Shown: in pieces, positions 23,698 through 33,214 of the stretch
Position numbering within the stretch: position 1 is the stretch's first letter
Layout: each line of letters opens with the position of its first letter
From: Belnapia moabensis DSM 16746
GTDB taxonomy: Bacteria; Pseudomonadota; Alphaproteobacteria; Acetobacterales; Acetobacteraceae
Direction: 5' to 3'
Assembly (NCBI RefSeq): GCF_000745835.1
Contig: NZ_JQKB01000005.1
Coordinates: 124,001-188,000 of the forward strand
DNA: 64,000 nt
Notes under the pieces: model-generated
Seen by the model: only the letters and a program-made list of their open reading frames with translations
The model's database searches: none
What the model was told of the DNA's origin: nothing
Position numbers and translations under genes: made by a program

Positions 23698-24440
23698 CAC
23701 GCCTCGCCCCCCGCCACCGGCAGCGCCACACCATTCACCGCCGCCGCCTCGGGCGAGCAGAGAAACAGCACCGCCGCCGCCACCTCTTCGGGCTGCACCA
23801 GGCGCCCCTGCGGATTGTGCCGCACCAGCTCCGCCCGCGCCTCCGCCTCGCCCCGCCCGGTCTTCGTCATGATGCGCGCGATGCTCTCGGCAACGATCTC
23901 CGTCTCGGTGAACCCCGGACACACGCAGTTCACCGTGACCCCGCGCCCCGCCACTTCCAGCGCCAGCGCCCGCGTCAGCCCGAGCAGCCCATGCTTCGCC
24001 GCCGCATAGGCGCTGACATAGGGATACCCCTTCACCGCCGCCGTCGAGGCGATATTGACGACCCGCCCATGCCCCGCCCCGAGCATCCCCGGCAGCACCG
24101 CCCGTATCACGGCCGCCGCCCCCAGCAGGTTCACCCTCAGCATCCGCCCCCAGAGCGCCTCATCCGTTCTGAGAAACGGCGCGCTCTCTGCGGCGCCGGC
24201 CGCATTCACCAGCAGCGCCACGCGGGGCAGGGGAGGGATCTCCCCCGCCACATCCCCCACGACGAACCTCCGCGCCGCTCCCGCTTCGACGGCCGCCCGC
24301 AACGGCGCCTCCCGCCGCCCGAGCACCGTGACCTCGGCCCCCGCCGCGCTCAGCGCCCGCGCGCAAGCCAGGCCGATCCCGCTGCCCCCGCCGGTGACGA
24401 GCGCAGGCAGACCCTTCAATGCGGCGCTGCCATGATCCAT
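23697..24440 (-). CDS. Short-chain dehydrogenase/reductase (3-hydroxyacyl-CoA dehydrogenase-like)
   Basis: A 247-residue NAD(P)-dependent SDR with the cofactor motif TGGGSGIG (16-23), NAAGAAES, catalytic S132, Y145 and K149 (YAAAK), and PG after strand six. In anthranilate-CoA clusters an SDR of this kind oxidises a 3-hydroxyacyl-CoA after ring hydration; this is inferred from context. It is the first gene of the minus-strand operon. Its ATG at 24440 has no Shine-Dalgarno and directly abuts a candidate MarR operator, which suggests a very short or leaderless message. Confidence 0.9.
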   Translation of the reverse strand: MDHGSAALKGLPALVTGGGSGIGLACARALSAAGAEVTVLGRREAPLRAAVEAGAARRFVVGDVAGEIPPLPRVALLVNAAGAAESAPFLRTDEALWGRMLRVNLLGAAAVIRAVLPGMLGAGHGRVVNIASTAAVKGYPYVSAYAAAKHGLLGLTRALALEVAGRGVTVNCVCPGFTETEIVAESIARIMTKTGRGEAEARAELVRHNPQGRLVQPEEVAAAVLFLCSPEAAAVNGVALPVAGGEA

Positions 24441-24462
24441 GATGCTTGAAGCCTAAAACATC
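24441..24462. promoter_or_regulatory. Candidate MarR operator 1
   Basis: An imperfect inverted repeat (GATGcTTgAaG / CcTaAAaCATC, 8 of 11 pairs) around the core TTGAAGCCTAAA. It directly precedes the SDR start codon, where bound repressor would block the minus-strand operon that contains the MarR gene itself. Confidence 0.6.
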
Positions 24463-24504
24463 GCCTCCGCGCCCCGCAACGCCCAATTCCGGTTGCGGCG
24501 AAAA

Positions 24505-24524
24505 ATAGTTGAAGCCTAAACTAT
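24505..24524. promoter_or_regulatory. Candidate MarR operator 2
   Basis: The 20-bp inverted repeat ATAGTTgAaG / CcTaAACTAT (8 of 10 pairs match) carries the same TTGAAGCCTAAA core as operator 1. It lies 22 bp upstream of the ATG of the fused monooxygenase/reductase gene, ahead of its GGAGG ribosome site. Confidence 0.7.
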
Positions 24525-24546
24525 CCGCACGAGCGGAGGTTCCTCC

Positions 24547-26865
24547 ATGCGCATTGCGATCATCGGCGGCGGCCCCGCCGGCCTCTACTTCGCCATCCTT
24601 ATGCAGCGCGACTTCCCCGAGGCGCGCATCACTGTGGCCGAGCGCAACCGCGCCGACGACACCTTCGGCTTCGGTGTCGTCTTCAGCGACGCGACGCTCG
24701 ACGCCTTCGCCGCCGCCGACGCGCCGAGCTACCGCGCCATCACCGAGAGCTTCGCCTACTGGGACGACATCGCCATCCACGCCAAGGGCGCGGAGCACCG
24801 CATCGGCGGCAACGGCTTCTGCGGCTGCTCCCGCCGCACCCTCCTGCTGCTGCTGCAACAACGCGCCCGCCAGCTCGGCGTCGAGCTCCGCTTCGGCGAG
24901 GAGGCCACGCCCGAGGACTTCCCGGATGCCGACCTCATCGTCGCCGCCGACGGCATCAACAGCCCGATCCGCACCCGCTTCGCGGATCACTTCCAGCCCG
25001 AGGTCACCCTCCGCCCCAATCGCTTCGCCTGGATGGGCAGCACGCGCCCCTTCGACGCCTTCACCTTCTTCTTCAAGGAGCGGCCCGAGGGCATCTTCAT
25101 CGCCCATTGCTACCAGTACGAGGCGAATGCCAGCACCTGGGTCTTGGAGACCGACCCCGACACCTTCACCCGCGCCGGCCTCGACAGCATGGACGAGACC
25201 CAAAGCGCCCGCTTCATGGAACAGGTCTTCGCCGAGGAGTTGCAGGGCCACCGCCTCATCACCAACCGCTCCGCCTGGCGCCGCTTCCCCGCACTGAAAT
25301 GCGCCCGCTGGACGCGCGGCAACCTCGTCCTCATCGGCGACGCCAAGGCCAGCGCGCATTTCTCCATCGGCTCCGGCACCAAGCTGGCGATGGAGGACGC
25401 CATCGCCCTCCACCGCGCCTTCCTCCAAACCGGCAGCGTGGCCGACGCCCTCTCCCGCTTCGAGCACGGCCGCCGCGAGGATGTGGAGAAGACCCAGCAC
25501 GCTGCCGACGTCTCCCTCGTCTGGTTCGAGCATGTCCGCCGCTTCTGGGACATGCATCCGATCCGCTTCGCCTTCGGCCTGATGACCCGCAGCAAGGCCA
25601 TCACTTGGGACAACCTCTCGCTCCGCGCCCCCGAATTCGTCGCCGAGACGCAAGCCGTCTTTGCGGCCGAGGAAGGCGGCGACCCCTCGAAGCCCCCCAT
25701 GTTCCAGCCCCTCCGCCTCCGCGGCATGGAGCTGCCGAACCGCACCGTCGTCTCGCCCATGTGCATGTACAGCGCCGAAGAGGGTGTCCCCACCGACTTC
25801 CACCTGATGCATTACGGCGCCCGCGCCGTCGGCGGCGCCGGCCTCATCTTCACCGAGATGACCTGCCCCTCCGCCGAGGCGCGCATCACCCCCGGCTGCA
25901 CCGGCCTCTGGAACGACGCTCAGGAAGCTGCCTGGACCCGCATCGTCCGCTTCATCCACGCCCATGGCCCCGCGAAGATCGCCCTGCAATTGGGCCATGC
26001 CGGCCGAAAGGGCGCGACGAAGCTGATGTGGGAAGGCATGGACCGCCCGCTCGACTACGGCGCCTGGCCCGTCATCTCGGCGAGCCCCATCCCCTACCGC
26101 CCCGACAACCAGACCCCACGCGCGATGACGCGCGCCGACATGGACGCCGTGAAGGCCGATTTCCTGGCCGCCGCCATACGCGCCCTCCGCTGCGGCTTCG
26201 ACATGCTGGAGCTGCACTGCGCCCATGGCTACCTGCTCGCCAGCTTCCTCTCCCCGCTGACCAACCACCGCACCGACGACTATGGCGGCCCCATCGCCAA
26301 CCGCCTCCGCTACCCGCTTGAGGTCTTCACCGCCCTCCGCGCCCTCTGGCCTGCCGACAAGCCCATGTCCGTCCGCATCAGCGCCACCGACTGGGCCGAT
26401 GGCGGCATCGCCGACGCGGACACGCTCGCCATCGCCCGCGCCTTCGCCGCCGCCGGCTGCGACCTGATCGACGTCTCCACGGGGCAAACGGTCCACGACG
26501 CCGCCCCCGTCTATGGCCGCATGTTCCAGGTTCCTTGGTCCGACATGATCCGCCAGGAAGCCGGCATCGCCACCATGTGCGTCGGCAACATCACCACCGC
26601 CGACCAAGTGAACACCATCCTCGCCGCCGGCCGCGCCGACCTCGTGGCGCTCGCCCGCCCGCACCTCACCGACCCCAGCTTCACCCTCCGCGCCGCCGCG
26701 AGCTACGGCGTCGCCGACATCGCCTGCCCGCCGCAATACCGCTGGGGCAAGGACGCGCTGCTGCGTAACGCCGCCCGCGAGCAGTCGGACCTGCGCGATC
26801 TCCGCCTGAAGGCCCGCCCCCGCAGTCACGCTCCCGGATTGCCGCTCGCCCGCGCCGCGGAGTAG
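24547..26865 (+). CDS. Fused flavin monooxygenase / Old Yellow Enzyme reductase (2-aminobenzoyl-CoA monooxygenase/reductase type)
   Basis: A 772-residue bifunctional flavoprotein. Residues 1 to ~380 are an aromatic-hydroxylase-type FAD monooxygenase (GGGPAGL at 7-13; [22 protein letters not shown] as second FAD motif). From about residue 384 there is an Old Yellow Enzyme domain ([55 protein letters not shown]). This domain order is that of the 2-aminobenzoyl-CoA monooxygenase/reductase, which hydroxylates and then dearomatises anthraniloyl-CoA without ring-cleaving dioxygenase. The family is also annotated as salicylyl-CoA 5-hydroxylase/oxidoreductase. GGAGG is 7 nt before the ATG. Confidence 0.93.
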   Translation: MRIAIIGGGPAGLYFAILMQRDFPEARITVAERNRADDTFGFGVVFSDATLDAFAAADAPSYRAITESFAYWDDIAIHAKGAEHRIGGNGFCGCSRRTLLLLLQQRARQLGVELRFGEEATPEDFPDADLIVAADGINSPIRTRFADHFQPEVTLRPNRFAWMGSTRPFDAFTFFFKERPEGIFIAHCYQYEANASTWVLETDPDTFTRAGLDSMDETQSARFMEQVFAEELQGHRLITNRSAWRRFPALKCARWTRGNLVLIGDAKASAHFSIGSGTKLAMEDAIALHRAFLQTGSVADALSRFEHGRREDVEKTQHAADVSLVWFEHVRRFWDMHPIRFAFGLMTRSKAITWDNLSLRAPEFVAETQAVFAAEEGGDPSKPPMFQPLRLRGMELPNRTVVSPMCMYSAEEGVPTDFHLMHYGARAVGGAGLIFTEMTCPSAEARITPGCTGLWNDAQEAAWTRIVRFIHAHGPAKIALQLGHAGRKGATKLMWEGMDRPLDYGAWPVISASPIPYRPDNQTPRAMTRADMDAVKADFLAAAIRALRCGFDMLELHCAHGYLLASFLSPLTNHRTDDYGGPIANRLRYPLEVFTALRALWPADKPMSVRISATDWADGGIADADTLAIARAFAAAGCDLIDVSTGQTVHDAAPVYGRMFQVPWSDMIRQEAGIATMCVGNITTADQVNTILAAGRADLVALARPHLTDPSFTLRAAASYGVADIACPPQYRWGKDALLRNAAREQSDLRDLRLKARPRSHAPGLPLARAAE

Positions 26866-26905
26866 CCTCGCCGCGCAACGGAACGGGCAGGGGAGGGGGG
26901 CAGGC

Positions 26906-28111
26906 ATGATCCTCATCGCAGGCGGCGGCGTCGGCGGCCTCACCCTCGCGCTGATGCTCCACCATCGCGGCATCCCCTGCACCGTCCTCGAGGCGGCGAC
27001 GGAGATCCGCGAACTCGGCGTCGGCATCAACACCCTGCCGCACGGCATCGCCGAACTCGCCGAGCTGGGCCTGCTCCCCGCCCTCGACGCGGTGGCGATC
27101 CGCACCCGCGAGCTTCGCTACCTCAACCATCTCGGCCAGACCCTGTGGTCGGAACCCCGTGGCCTCCATGCCGGCCACGCCACGCCGCAATTCTCAATCC
27201 ATCGCGGCCGCCTGCACGGCCTCCTCTGGCGCGCTGCCGCCGAGCGCCTTCCCCCCGGCGCGCTCCGCACCGGTGAGCACCTGCTCGGCTTCGAGCAAGG
27301 TGCCGAAGGCGTCACCGCCCACTTCACCAGCGGCCCCCTCCGCGGCACCGCCCTGGTCGGCGCCGACGGCATCCACTCCGCCCTCCGCGCCCTCCTGCAC
27401 CCCGATGACGGCGGCATCCGCTGGCAGGGCATCCAGATGTGGCGCGGCGCCCTCGACTGGCCCGCCTTCGAGAGTGGCGACGTCATGCTCATCGCCGGCG
27501 ACCTGAAGGCGAAGCTCGTCTTCTACCCCATCGCCCCCGGCAGCACGCCCGCCCACCGCCTGACCAACTGGGTGATCTACGCCCGCACCGCGACGGGTGA
27601 GGCCACGCCGCCCCGCCGTGAGGACTGGTCCCGCCCCGGCCGGCTGAAGGACGTCCTCCCGCTCGCCCGCCGCCTGAAGCTGCCCTTCCTCGACGTCGAG
27701 GCGATGATCCGCGCCTCGCCCATGCGCCTCGAATACCCGATGTGCGACCGCGACCCGCTTCCCTGGTGGACGCAGGGCCGCGTCACCCTGCTCGGCGACG
27801 CCGCCCACCCGATGTACCCGGTCGGCTCCAACGGCGCCTCGCAGGCGATCCTCGACGCTCGCTGCCTGGCGGACCTGCTCGCCGCCCACCCCATCCCGGC
27901 CGCGCTGGCCGCCTACGAGGCCGACCGCCTCCCGAAGACGGCGGCCCTCGTCGCCAGCAACCGCCGCGGCGGGCCGGAGCGCGTTGTGGACGTGGTCTGC
28001 GAACGTGCGCCCCGCGGCTTCACCCGCATCGAGGATGTGATCCCCATGGAAGACCTCGCCGCCATCGCCCGTGGCTATGCCCAAACCGCCGGCTTCGCGG
28101 TCGCCCGCTGA
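26906..28111 (+). CDS. FAD-dependent aromatic-ring monooxygenase
   Basis: A 401-residue class A flavoprotein monooxygenase. The FAD/NAD motifs are GGGVGGLTLAL near the start, the GADGIHSALR motif mid-protein and GDAAHPMYPVGSNGASQAI near residue 298. It belongs with 3-hydroxybenzoate/6-hydroxynicotinate hydroxylase and PhzS-like enzymes. It follows the fused monooxygenase/reductase by 40 bp with a purine-rich ribosome site and overlaps the next hydratase gene (TGATG). A second hydroxylase suggests that the pathway handles a substituted substrate, for example by preparing a hydroxy- or alkyl-anthranilate; the exact role is unknown. Confidence 0.9.
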   Translation: MILIAGGGVGGLTLALMLHHRGIPCTVLEAATEIRELGVGINTLPHGIAELAELGLLPALDAVAIRTRELRYLNHLGQTLWSEPRGLHAGHATPQFSIHRGRLHGLLWRAAAERLPPGALRTGEHLLGFEQGAEGVTAHFTSGPLRGTALVGADGIHSALRALLHPDDGGIRWQGIQMWRGALDWPAFESGDVMLIAGDLKAKLVFYPIAPGSTPAHRLTNWVIYARTATGEATPPRREDWSRPGRLKDVLPLARRLKLPFLDVEAMIRASPMRLEYPMCDRDPLPWWTQGRVTLLGDAAHPMYPVGSNGASQAILDARCLADLLAAHPIPAALAAYEADRLPKTAALVASNRRGGPERVVDVVCERAPRGFTRIEDVIPMEDLAAIARGYAQTAGFAVAR

Positions 28112-28887
28112 TGCCCGGCACCATCCACGTCACCCATAGCGAAGCGCCCGAGACCGGCCGCGTCGCCCATCTGACGATCGACAACCAGGCCAAGCTGAAC
28201 ACGCTGAACCCGGCGCTGATGGCCGATTTCGTCGCCGCCATGGCCAGCCTCTCGGGCGACGACAGCCTGCACGCCGTGGTGGTGACGGGCGCTGGCCCCA
28301 AGGCCTTCATCGGCGGCGCCGACATCAACACCATGGCCGCCATCGCCACCGAGGCCGAGGCGGAGGTCTTCATCACCCAGGTCCACGACTGCTGCCGCGC
28401 CGTCCGCGCCTGTCCCGCCCCGGTGATCGCCCGCATCAATGGCTGGACCCTCGGCGCCGGCCTCGAACTCGCCGCCGCCTGCGACCTCCGCCTCGCCGCG
28501 CAATCCGCCCGCTTCGGCATGCCCGAGGTCCGCGTCGGCATCCCCTCTGTGGTGGAGGCGGCGCTGCTCCCCGGCCTCATCGGCTGGGGCCGCACCCGCC
28601 GCCTGCTCCTCCTCGGCGAGACCATCGAAGCGGCCGAAGCCCTCGATTGGGGCTTGGTCGAGCGCATCTGCCCGGACGAAGCCCTCGACACCTCGCTGGC
28701 CGAATGGCTCGCCATGCTCGGCGCCGCCGGGCGGGAGGCGCTGCGCCTGCAGAAGGCCCTCATCCGCCGCTGGGAGGACTTGCCGGTGACGGAGGCCATC
28801 GCCGCCGGCATCCCAAGCTTCGCCAGCGCATGGCGCACGGACGAACCCCGCCGCATGCTCGGCGCCTTCGCTCATCGCCGGCGGTAA
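28111..28887 (+). CDS. Enoyl-CoA hydratase/isomerase family protein
   Basis: A 258-residue crotonase-fold protein with oxyanion-hole segments KAFIGGADINTM and INGWTLGAGLELAAACDLR and the catalytic-loop PEVRVGIPSVVEAALLPGLIG. It is the third gene of the plus-strand part of the anthranilate-type locus, overlapping the monooxygenase stop by TGATG. It differs clearly from the other hydratase of the locus at 22394-23206 (VEAALL in place of CDMG), so the two probably act at different steps. Confidence 0.9.
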   Translation: MPGTIHVTHSEAPETGRVAHLTIDNQAKLNTLNPALMADFVAAMASLSGDDSLHAVVVTGAGPKAFIGGADINTMAAIATEAEAEVFITQVHDCCRAVRACPAPVIARINGWTLGAGLELAAACDLRLAAQSARFGMPEVRVGIPSVVEAALLPGLIGWGRTRRLLLLGETIEAAEALDWGLVERICPDEALDTSLAEWLAMLGAAGREALRLQKALIRRWEDLPVTEAIAAGIPSFASAWRTDEPRRMLGAFAHRRR

Positions 28888-28978
28888 ACCCTCCCGCGCC
28901 TGTGATTGTGCGCTGCAGCGACATCGCCCTTCGCGATCCATTACCCTCCTATGAGCCAAGGTTGGAACGCAGGAGACG

Positions 28979-29467
28979 ATGTCGCCCGATCCCACCCCCG
29001 ATCCCGTCACTGGCTGGCTGGCCCTGCCGCGCTGCCGCGTCGGCGGCCAGCTGCTGCCGCTGGTGCTGCTGCATCCGCGCTTCGGCATCGCCATCCAGGG
29101 CGGCCCGCCCGATGCCGTGCCGCTGCTCCGCCAACGCCTGGAGCGCGCCCGCTTTGCGGCGATCTTCCCCGGCCACCTGCCGGTCGTCCGCATCGCCCCC
29201 GGCCAGCCGCCGGAGGCCGGCTTCGACCCGAAGGCACGGCTCGACCTGCCCGGCGGCGATGCCTGGCTTACCTGCGCCCGCCGCGTGTTGGAGCGCGACG
29301 CCCCGCAGGGAGAGATGGTCCCCATCCCCTCCCGCCGCCGCCGTCACCGCCGCACCCGGCGCCTCGCCATCGCCGCCGGCCTCGCCGCCCTGCTGTTCGG
29401 CGGCGTCACCCTCTCGGTCCTCGAGGCGGTGCCGGCGCGATCCACGCTGGTCACCGCCCCGCCCTGA
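28979..29467 (+). CDS. Hypothetical protein with C-terminal membrane anchor
   Basis: A 162-residue protein I do not recognise. Residues 1-115 form a soluble domain (LPRCRVGGQLLPLVLLHPRFG near the start), then an arginine-rich stretch (SRRRRHRRTRR) and one hydrophobic segment (LAIAAGLAALLFGGVTLSVL) close to the C-terminus, consistent with a tail-anchored, cytoplasm-facing protein. GGAGACG is the ribosome site. It is 91 bp after the hydratase and ends 6 bp from the convergent cupin gene. Confidence 0.65.
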   Translation: MSPDPTPDPVTGWLALPRCRVGGQLLPLVLLHPRFGIAIQGGPPDAVPLLRQRLERARFAAIFPGHLPVVRIAPGQPPEAGFDPKARLDLPGGDAWLTCARRVLERDAPQGEMVPIPSRRRRHRRTRRLAIAAGLAALLFGGVTLSVLEAVPARSTLVTAPP

Positions 29468-29473
29468 CGCGCC

Positions 29474-29920
29474 TCAGCCCGGCGGCGGCAGGAAGTCCAC
29501 GGCATACTCCGCCGCGATCCGCACCACCTCCGCCGGGTCGCCGAGATTGTGGATGCGGCTGAACAGCTCGTAGAGCCCATGGCTCGGCGCCACCCAGAAC
29601 AGCGCCGTCACCGGGCTGCCCGACTTGTTGAAGATGCCATGCGGCTGCCCCATCGGCATGCGGATCAGGTCGCCCTTGCCGGCCTGCTGCGTCTGCCCGT
29701 CGAGCATCAGCTCGAAGCGCCCATCGAGGATGTAGATGAACTCGTCCTGCTCCCGGTGCACATGCGGCGGCACGAAGGTGCCGTCCGGAAAATAGGTGTG
29801 GAAGGCGAAGGACGCCGCCGAATGCTGCAGCGGCTTGTAGGTCTGGCCGAGGATGTTCCAGGCCACGCCCCCTTCGCCCTCGCCCGCCGGCGTGATTCCG
29901 GCCGTCATCGGTCCCACCAT
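29474..29920 (-). CDS. Cupin-domain protein
   Basis: A 148-residue single-domain cupin. Motif 1 is PPHVHREQDEFIYILDGRFE with two histidines and a glutamate as metal ligands; motif 2 is GDLIRMPMGQPHGIFN with the last histidine. Such small cupins may be dioxygenases, isomerases or binding proteins. A strong GAGGAGG precedes the ATG at 29920. It lies 13 bp downstream of the ABC ATPase gene, as the last member of the transporter operon, so it likely acts on or senses the imported compound or a derivative. Confidence 0.85.
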   Translation of the reverse strand: MVGPMTAGITPAGEGEGGVAWNILGQTYKPLQHSAASFAFHTYFPDGTFVPPHVHREQDEFIYILDGRFELMLDGQTQQAGKGDLIRMPMGQPHGIFNKSGSPVTALFWVAPSHGLYELFSRIHNLGDPAEVVRIAAEYAVDFLPPPG

Positions 29921-29933
29921 TCTCGCCTCCTCC

Positions 29934-30637
<704 letters not shown>

Positions 30638-30641
<4 letters not shown>

Positions 30642-31393
30642 GCCGCCTCATCCTCGCCGAGATACGCCGCCCTGACCTCCGCATTGGCCCGGATCACGGC
30701 GGGCAGGTCGGTCGCAATCACCCGTCCATAGACCAGCACCGAAATCCGGTCGGCGAGCGCGAACACCGCCTGCATGTCATGCTCGACCAGCAGGATCGCA
30801 TACTGCCCCCGCAATCCTCGCAGGATGCCGACCAGCCGCTCCGTCTCCTCCGGTCCCGCGCCCGCCAGCGGCTCATCGAGCAGCAGCAACCTCGGCCTCA
30901 TGGCCAGCGCGACGGCGAGTTCGAGCTGCCGCTTCTCCCCATGCGACAGCCGCCCCGCCATCACCCCCGCCCGCGCCCCGAGCCCCACCGCATTGAGTGC
31001 CGCCATCGCCTCATCGTTGAGCCCCCGCTCCGTGGCTGCCGCCCGCAGGAACCGAAAGGACGACCCGCTCCGCGCCTGCACCGCCAGCGCCGCATTCTCC
31101 AGCGCCGAGAACCCCGGCAGCACCGAGGTGATCTGGAAGCTCCGCGCCAGCCCCAGCCTCGCCCGCCGCGCCAGCCCCATCCCGACAATCTCGCGCCCGC
31201 CGAAGCGGATGCTCCCCGCATCCGGCCTGAGCGTCCCCGAGAGCTGATGGATCAGCGTCGTCTTCCCCGCCCCATTCGGCCCGATCACCGCATGGATTTC
31301 GCCCGGCGCGACATCGAAGGAGACATCATCCGTCACCGCCAGCCCGCCGAACCGCTTCCGCAGCCCGGCCACCTCCAGCAGCGCCTCAGCCAC
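30638..31393 (-). CDS. LIV-type ABC importer ATPase (LivG-like)
   Basis: A 251-residue ABC ATPase of the LivG subtype, with Walker A GPNGAGKTT, the ARSFQITSVLPGFSALEN segment typical of LivG, signature LSHGEKRQLE, Walker B LLLLDEPLAGAGPEE and the switch histidine VEHDM. LSHGE is a conservative variant of LSGGE common in LivG. Overlaps the LivM-like gene by 8 bp. Confidence 0.94.
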
Positions 31394-32294
31394 GCCGCAG
31401 CACCCCCACCAGCCCGCCCTTCAGGAACAGCACCGACAGCACCAGCAACGGCCCGAAGATCAGCCGCCAGTGCTCGGTGAGATGCCCGAGCCACTCCTCC
31501 AGCAGCACGAAGCCGACCGCCCCCAGCACCGCCCCCTGCAAGGAGCCAAGCCCGCCCAGGATCACCATGAACAGCAGGTCGCCCGACCGCTGCCAGGCAA
31601 GGTAGGACGGCGCCACGAACTCCGTCGCATTGGCCAGCAGGACGCCCGCCAGCCCCGCCACCGCCCCCGCCGCCGCATAGGCCACCAGCCGGTATGGATA
31701 GGGCGAGAATCCCACCGCCTCGACCCGCAGCGCATTCTCCCGCGCCGCCCTGAGCACCCGCCCGAAGCGCGAACCCAGCACCATCTGCGTCCCCAGCAAC
31801 GCCAGCGCCAGCAACCCGAGGCAGAGGTAATGGAAGACCAGCCGGTCCTCCAGCCAGCGATGCCCGAGCACCGTCATCCGCCCATAGAGCGTGTACCCGT
31901 CATCCCCGCCATAGGCCGCCAGCGACGACGCGGTGAAGAAGGCCATCTGCCCGAAGGCCAGGGTGATCATGATGAAATGCACCCCGCTGGTACGGATCGC
32001 CACCGCCCCCGTCACCAGCGCGAAGAACGCGGCGGCCCCCATCGCCACCGGCACCACGACCACGGCATCGGTGATGCGCGCATCATCGAGCACGACCAAG
32101 GCATAGGCCCCGACCCCCAGCATCGCCGCGTGCCCGAGGCTGACCAGCCCCGCCCCGCCCACCAACAGCCACAGGCTCACGGCCGCCATCGCCAGGATCA
32201 TCGCCCGCGCCAGCAAGGTCAGCGAATACCCCTCGCCAAACCCGAGGAAGGGCGCCGCCGCGAGCCCCGCCAGCACGACCAGCGCCGCGCGCAT
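31386..32294 (-). CDS. LIV-type ABC importer permease (LivM-like)
   Basis: A 302-residue permease with about eight to nine membrane spans. LivM markers are GGAGLVSLGHAAMLGVGAYA, RTSGVHFIMITLAFGQM, GRVLRAARENALRVEAVGFSPYPYRL (the cytoplasmic EAA-like loop) and VILGGLGSLQGAVLGA. The ATG at 32294 overlaps the LivH-like stop (ATGA). It works with the LivH-like permease as the membrane channel. Confidence 0.93.
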   Translation of the reverse strand: MRAALVVLAGLAAAPFLGFGEGYSLTLLARAMILAMAAVSLWLLVGGAGLVSLGHAAMLGVGAYALVVLDDARITDAVVVVPVAMGAAAFFALVTGAVAIRTSGVHFIMITLAFGQMAFFTASSLAAYGGDDGYTLYGRMTVLGHRWLEDRLVFHYLCLGLLALALLGTQMVLGSRFGRVLRAARENALRVEAVGFSPYPYRLVAYAAAGAVAGLAGVLLANATEFVAPSYLAWQRSGDLLFMVILGGLGSLQGAVLGAVGFVLLEEWLGHLTEHWRLIFGPLLVLSVLFLKGGLVGVLRRG

Positions 32295-33214
32295 CAGCCC
32301 CGCACCGGAAACAGCCCGCGCGGCCTGACCGCCAGGATCAGCGCCATGGCGATATAGACCAGCATGGAGCCGAGCGCCGCCCCCGCCTGCCGCGCCGGCG
32401 AGGCCGCCATCACCAGCCGCAGCAGGTCCGGCAGCAGCGACCGCCCGAGCGTCTCGATCACCCCCACCAGCAGTGCCGCGATGAAGGCCCCGCGCACGCT
32501 GCCGATCCCGCCGATGGTGATGACGACGAAGGCGAGGATCAGCACCGTATCCCCCATCCCCGGGTCGACCGAGAGCACCGGCGCCGCCATCACCCCCGCG
32601 AAGCCGGCAAGCATCGCCCCGAAGCCGAACACGAGCATGAACAGCCCGCGGATATCGACCCCGAGCGCCGCCACCATCGGCGCATGGGTAGCGCCGGCCC
32701 GCACCAGCGCCCCGATGCGCGTCCGCTCCACCAGTACCCAGAGCAGCCCGGCGACGGCCAGCCCCGCCACGAGGATGGCGATCCGGTAGACCGGATACTG
32801 CAACCCAGGCATCAGCTGCACCCCGCCCTCGAGAAGGGTAGGCACCGGCATCTGCAACGGCGCCGAGCCCCAGATCGCCCGCACCGCTTCGTTGAGGAAC
32901 AGGATCACCCCGAAGGTCGCCAGCACCTGGCTCAGGTGATCCCGCTCGTAAAGATGCCGGAACACCAGCCACTCCAGCACCAACCCGCAGACCAGCGCGG
33001 CCGGTAGCGCCAGCACCAGCCCCAGCCAGAAGCTCCCCGTCCAGGCCGCGAGGCTCGCCCCGAGATAGGCGCCCAGCATGTACTGCACGCCATGCGCCAG
33101 GTTGATGAAGTCCATCACCCCGAAGACCAGCGTCAGGCCCGCCGCCACGAGGAAGAGCAGCACCCCGAATTGCAGCCCGTTCAGCCCCTGGACCAGCAGC
33201 AGCCCAAGGCTCAT
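32294..33214 (-). CDS. LIV-type ABC importer permease (LivH-like)
   Basis: A 306-residue permease with several membrane spans and the LivH patterns GLNGLQFGVLLFLVAAGLTL, VMDFINLAHG, and GFGAMLAGFAGVMAAPVLSV followed by VVITIGGIGSVRGAF. I chose the ATG at 33214 because it overlaps the stop of the binding-protein gene (ATGA); an ATG four codons earlier is possible. Second gene of the transporter operon. Confidence 0.93.
   Translation of the reverse strand: MSLGLLLVQGLNGLQFGVLLFLVAAGLTLVFGVMDFINLAHGVQYMLGAYLGASLAAWTGSFWLGLVLALPAALVCGLVLEWLVFRHLYERDHLSQVLATFGVILFLNEAVRAIWGSAPLQMPVPTLLEGGVQLMPGLQYPVYRIAILVAGLAVAGLLWVLVERTRIGALVRAGATHAPMVAALGVDIRGLFMLVFGFGAMLAGFAGVMAAPVLSVDPGMGDTVLILAFVVITIGGIGSVRGAFIAALLVGVIETLGRSLLPDLLRLVMAASPARQAGAALGSMLVYIAMALILAVRPRGLFPVRG

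Noticed and set aside
24160-27105. A 981-codon minus-strand frame opposite the fused monooxygenase/reductase
   Set aside because: Gly/Ala/Glu-rich shadow of a plus-strand gene with unmistakable flavin motifs.
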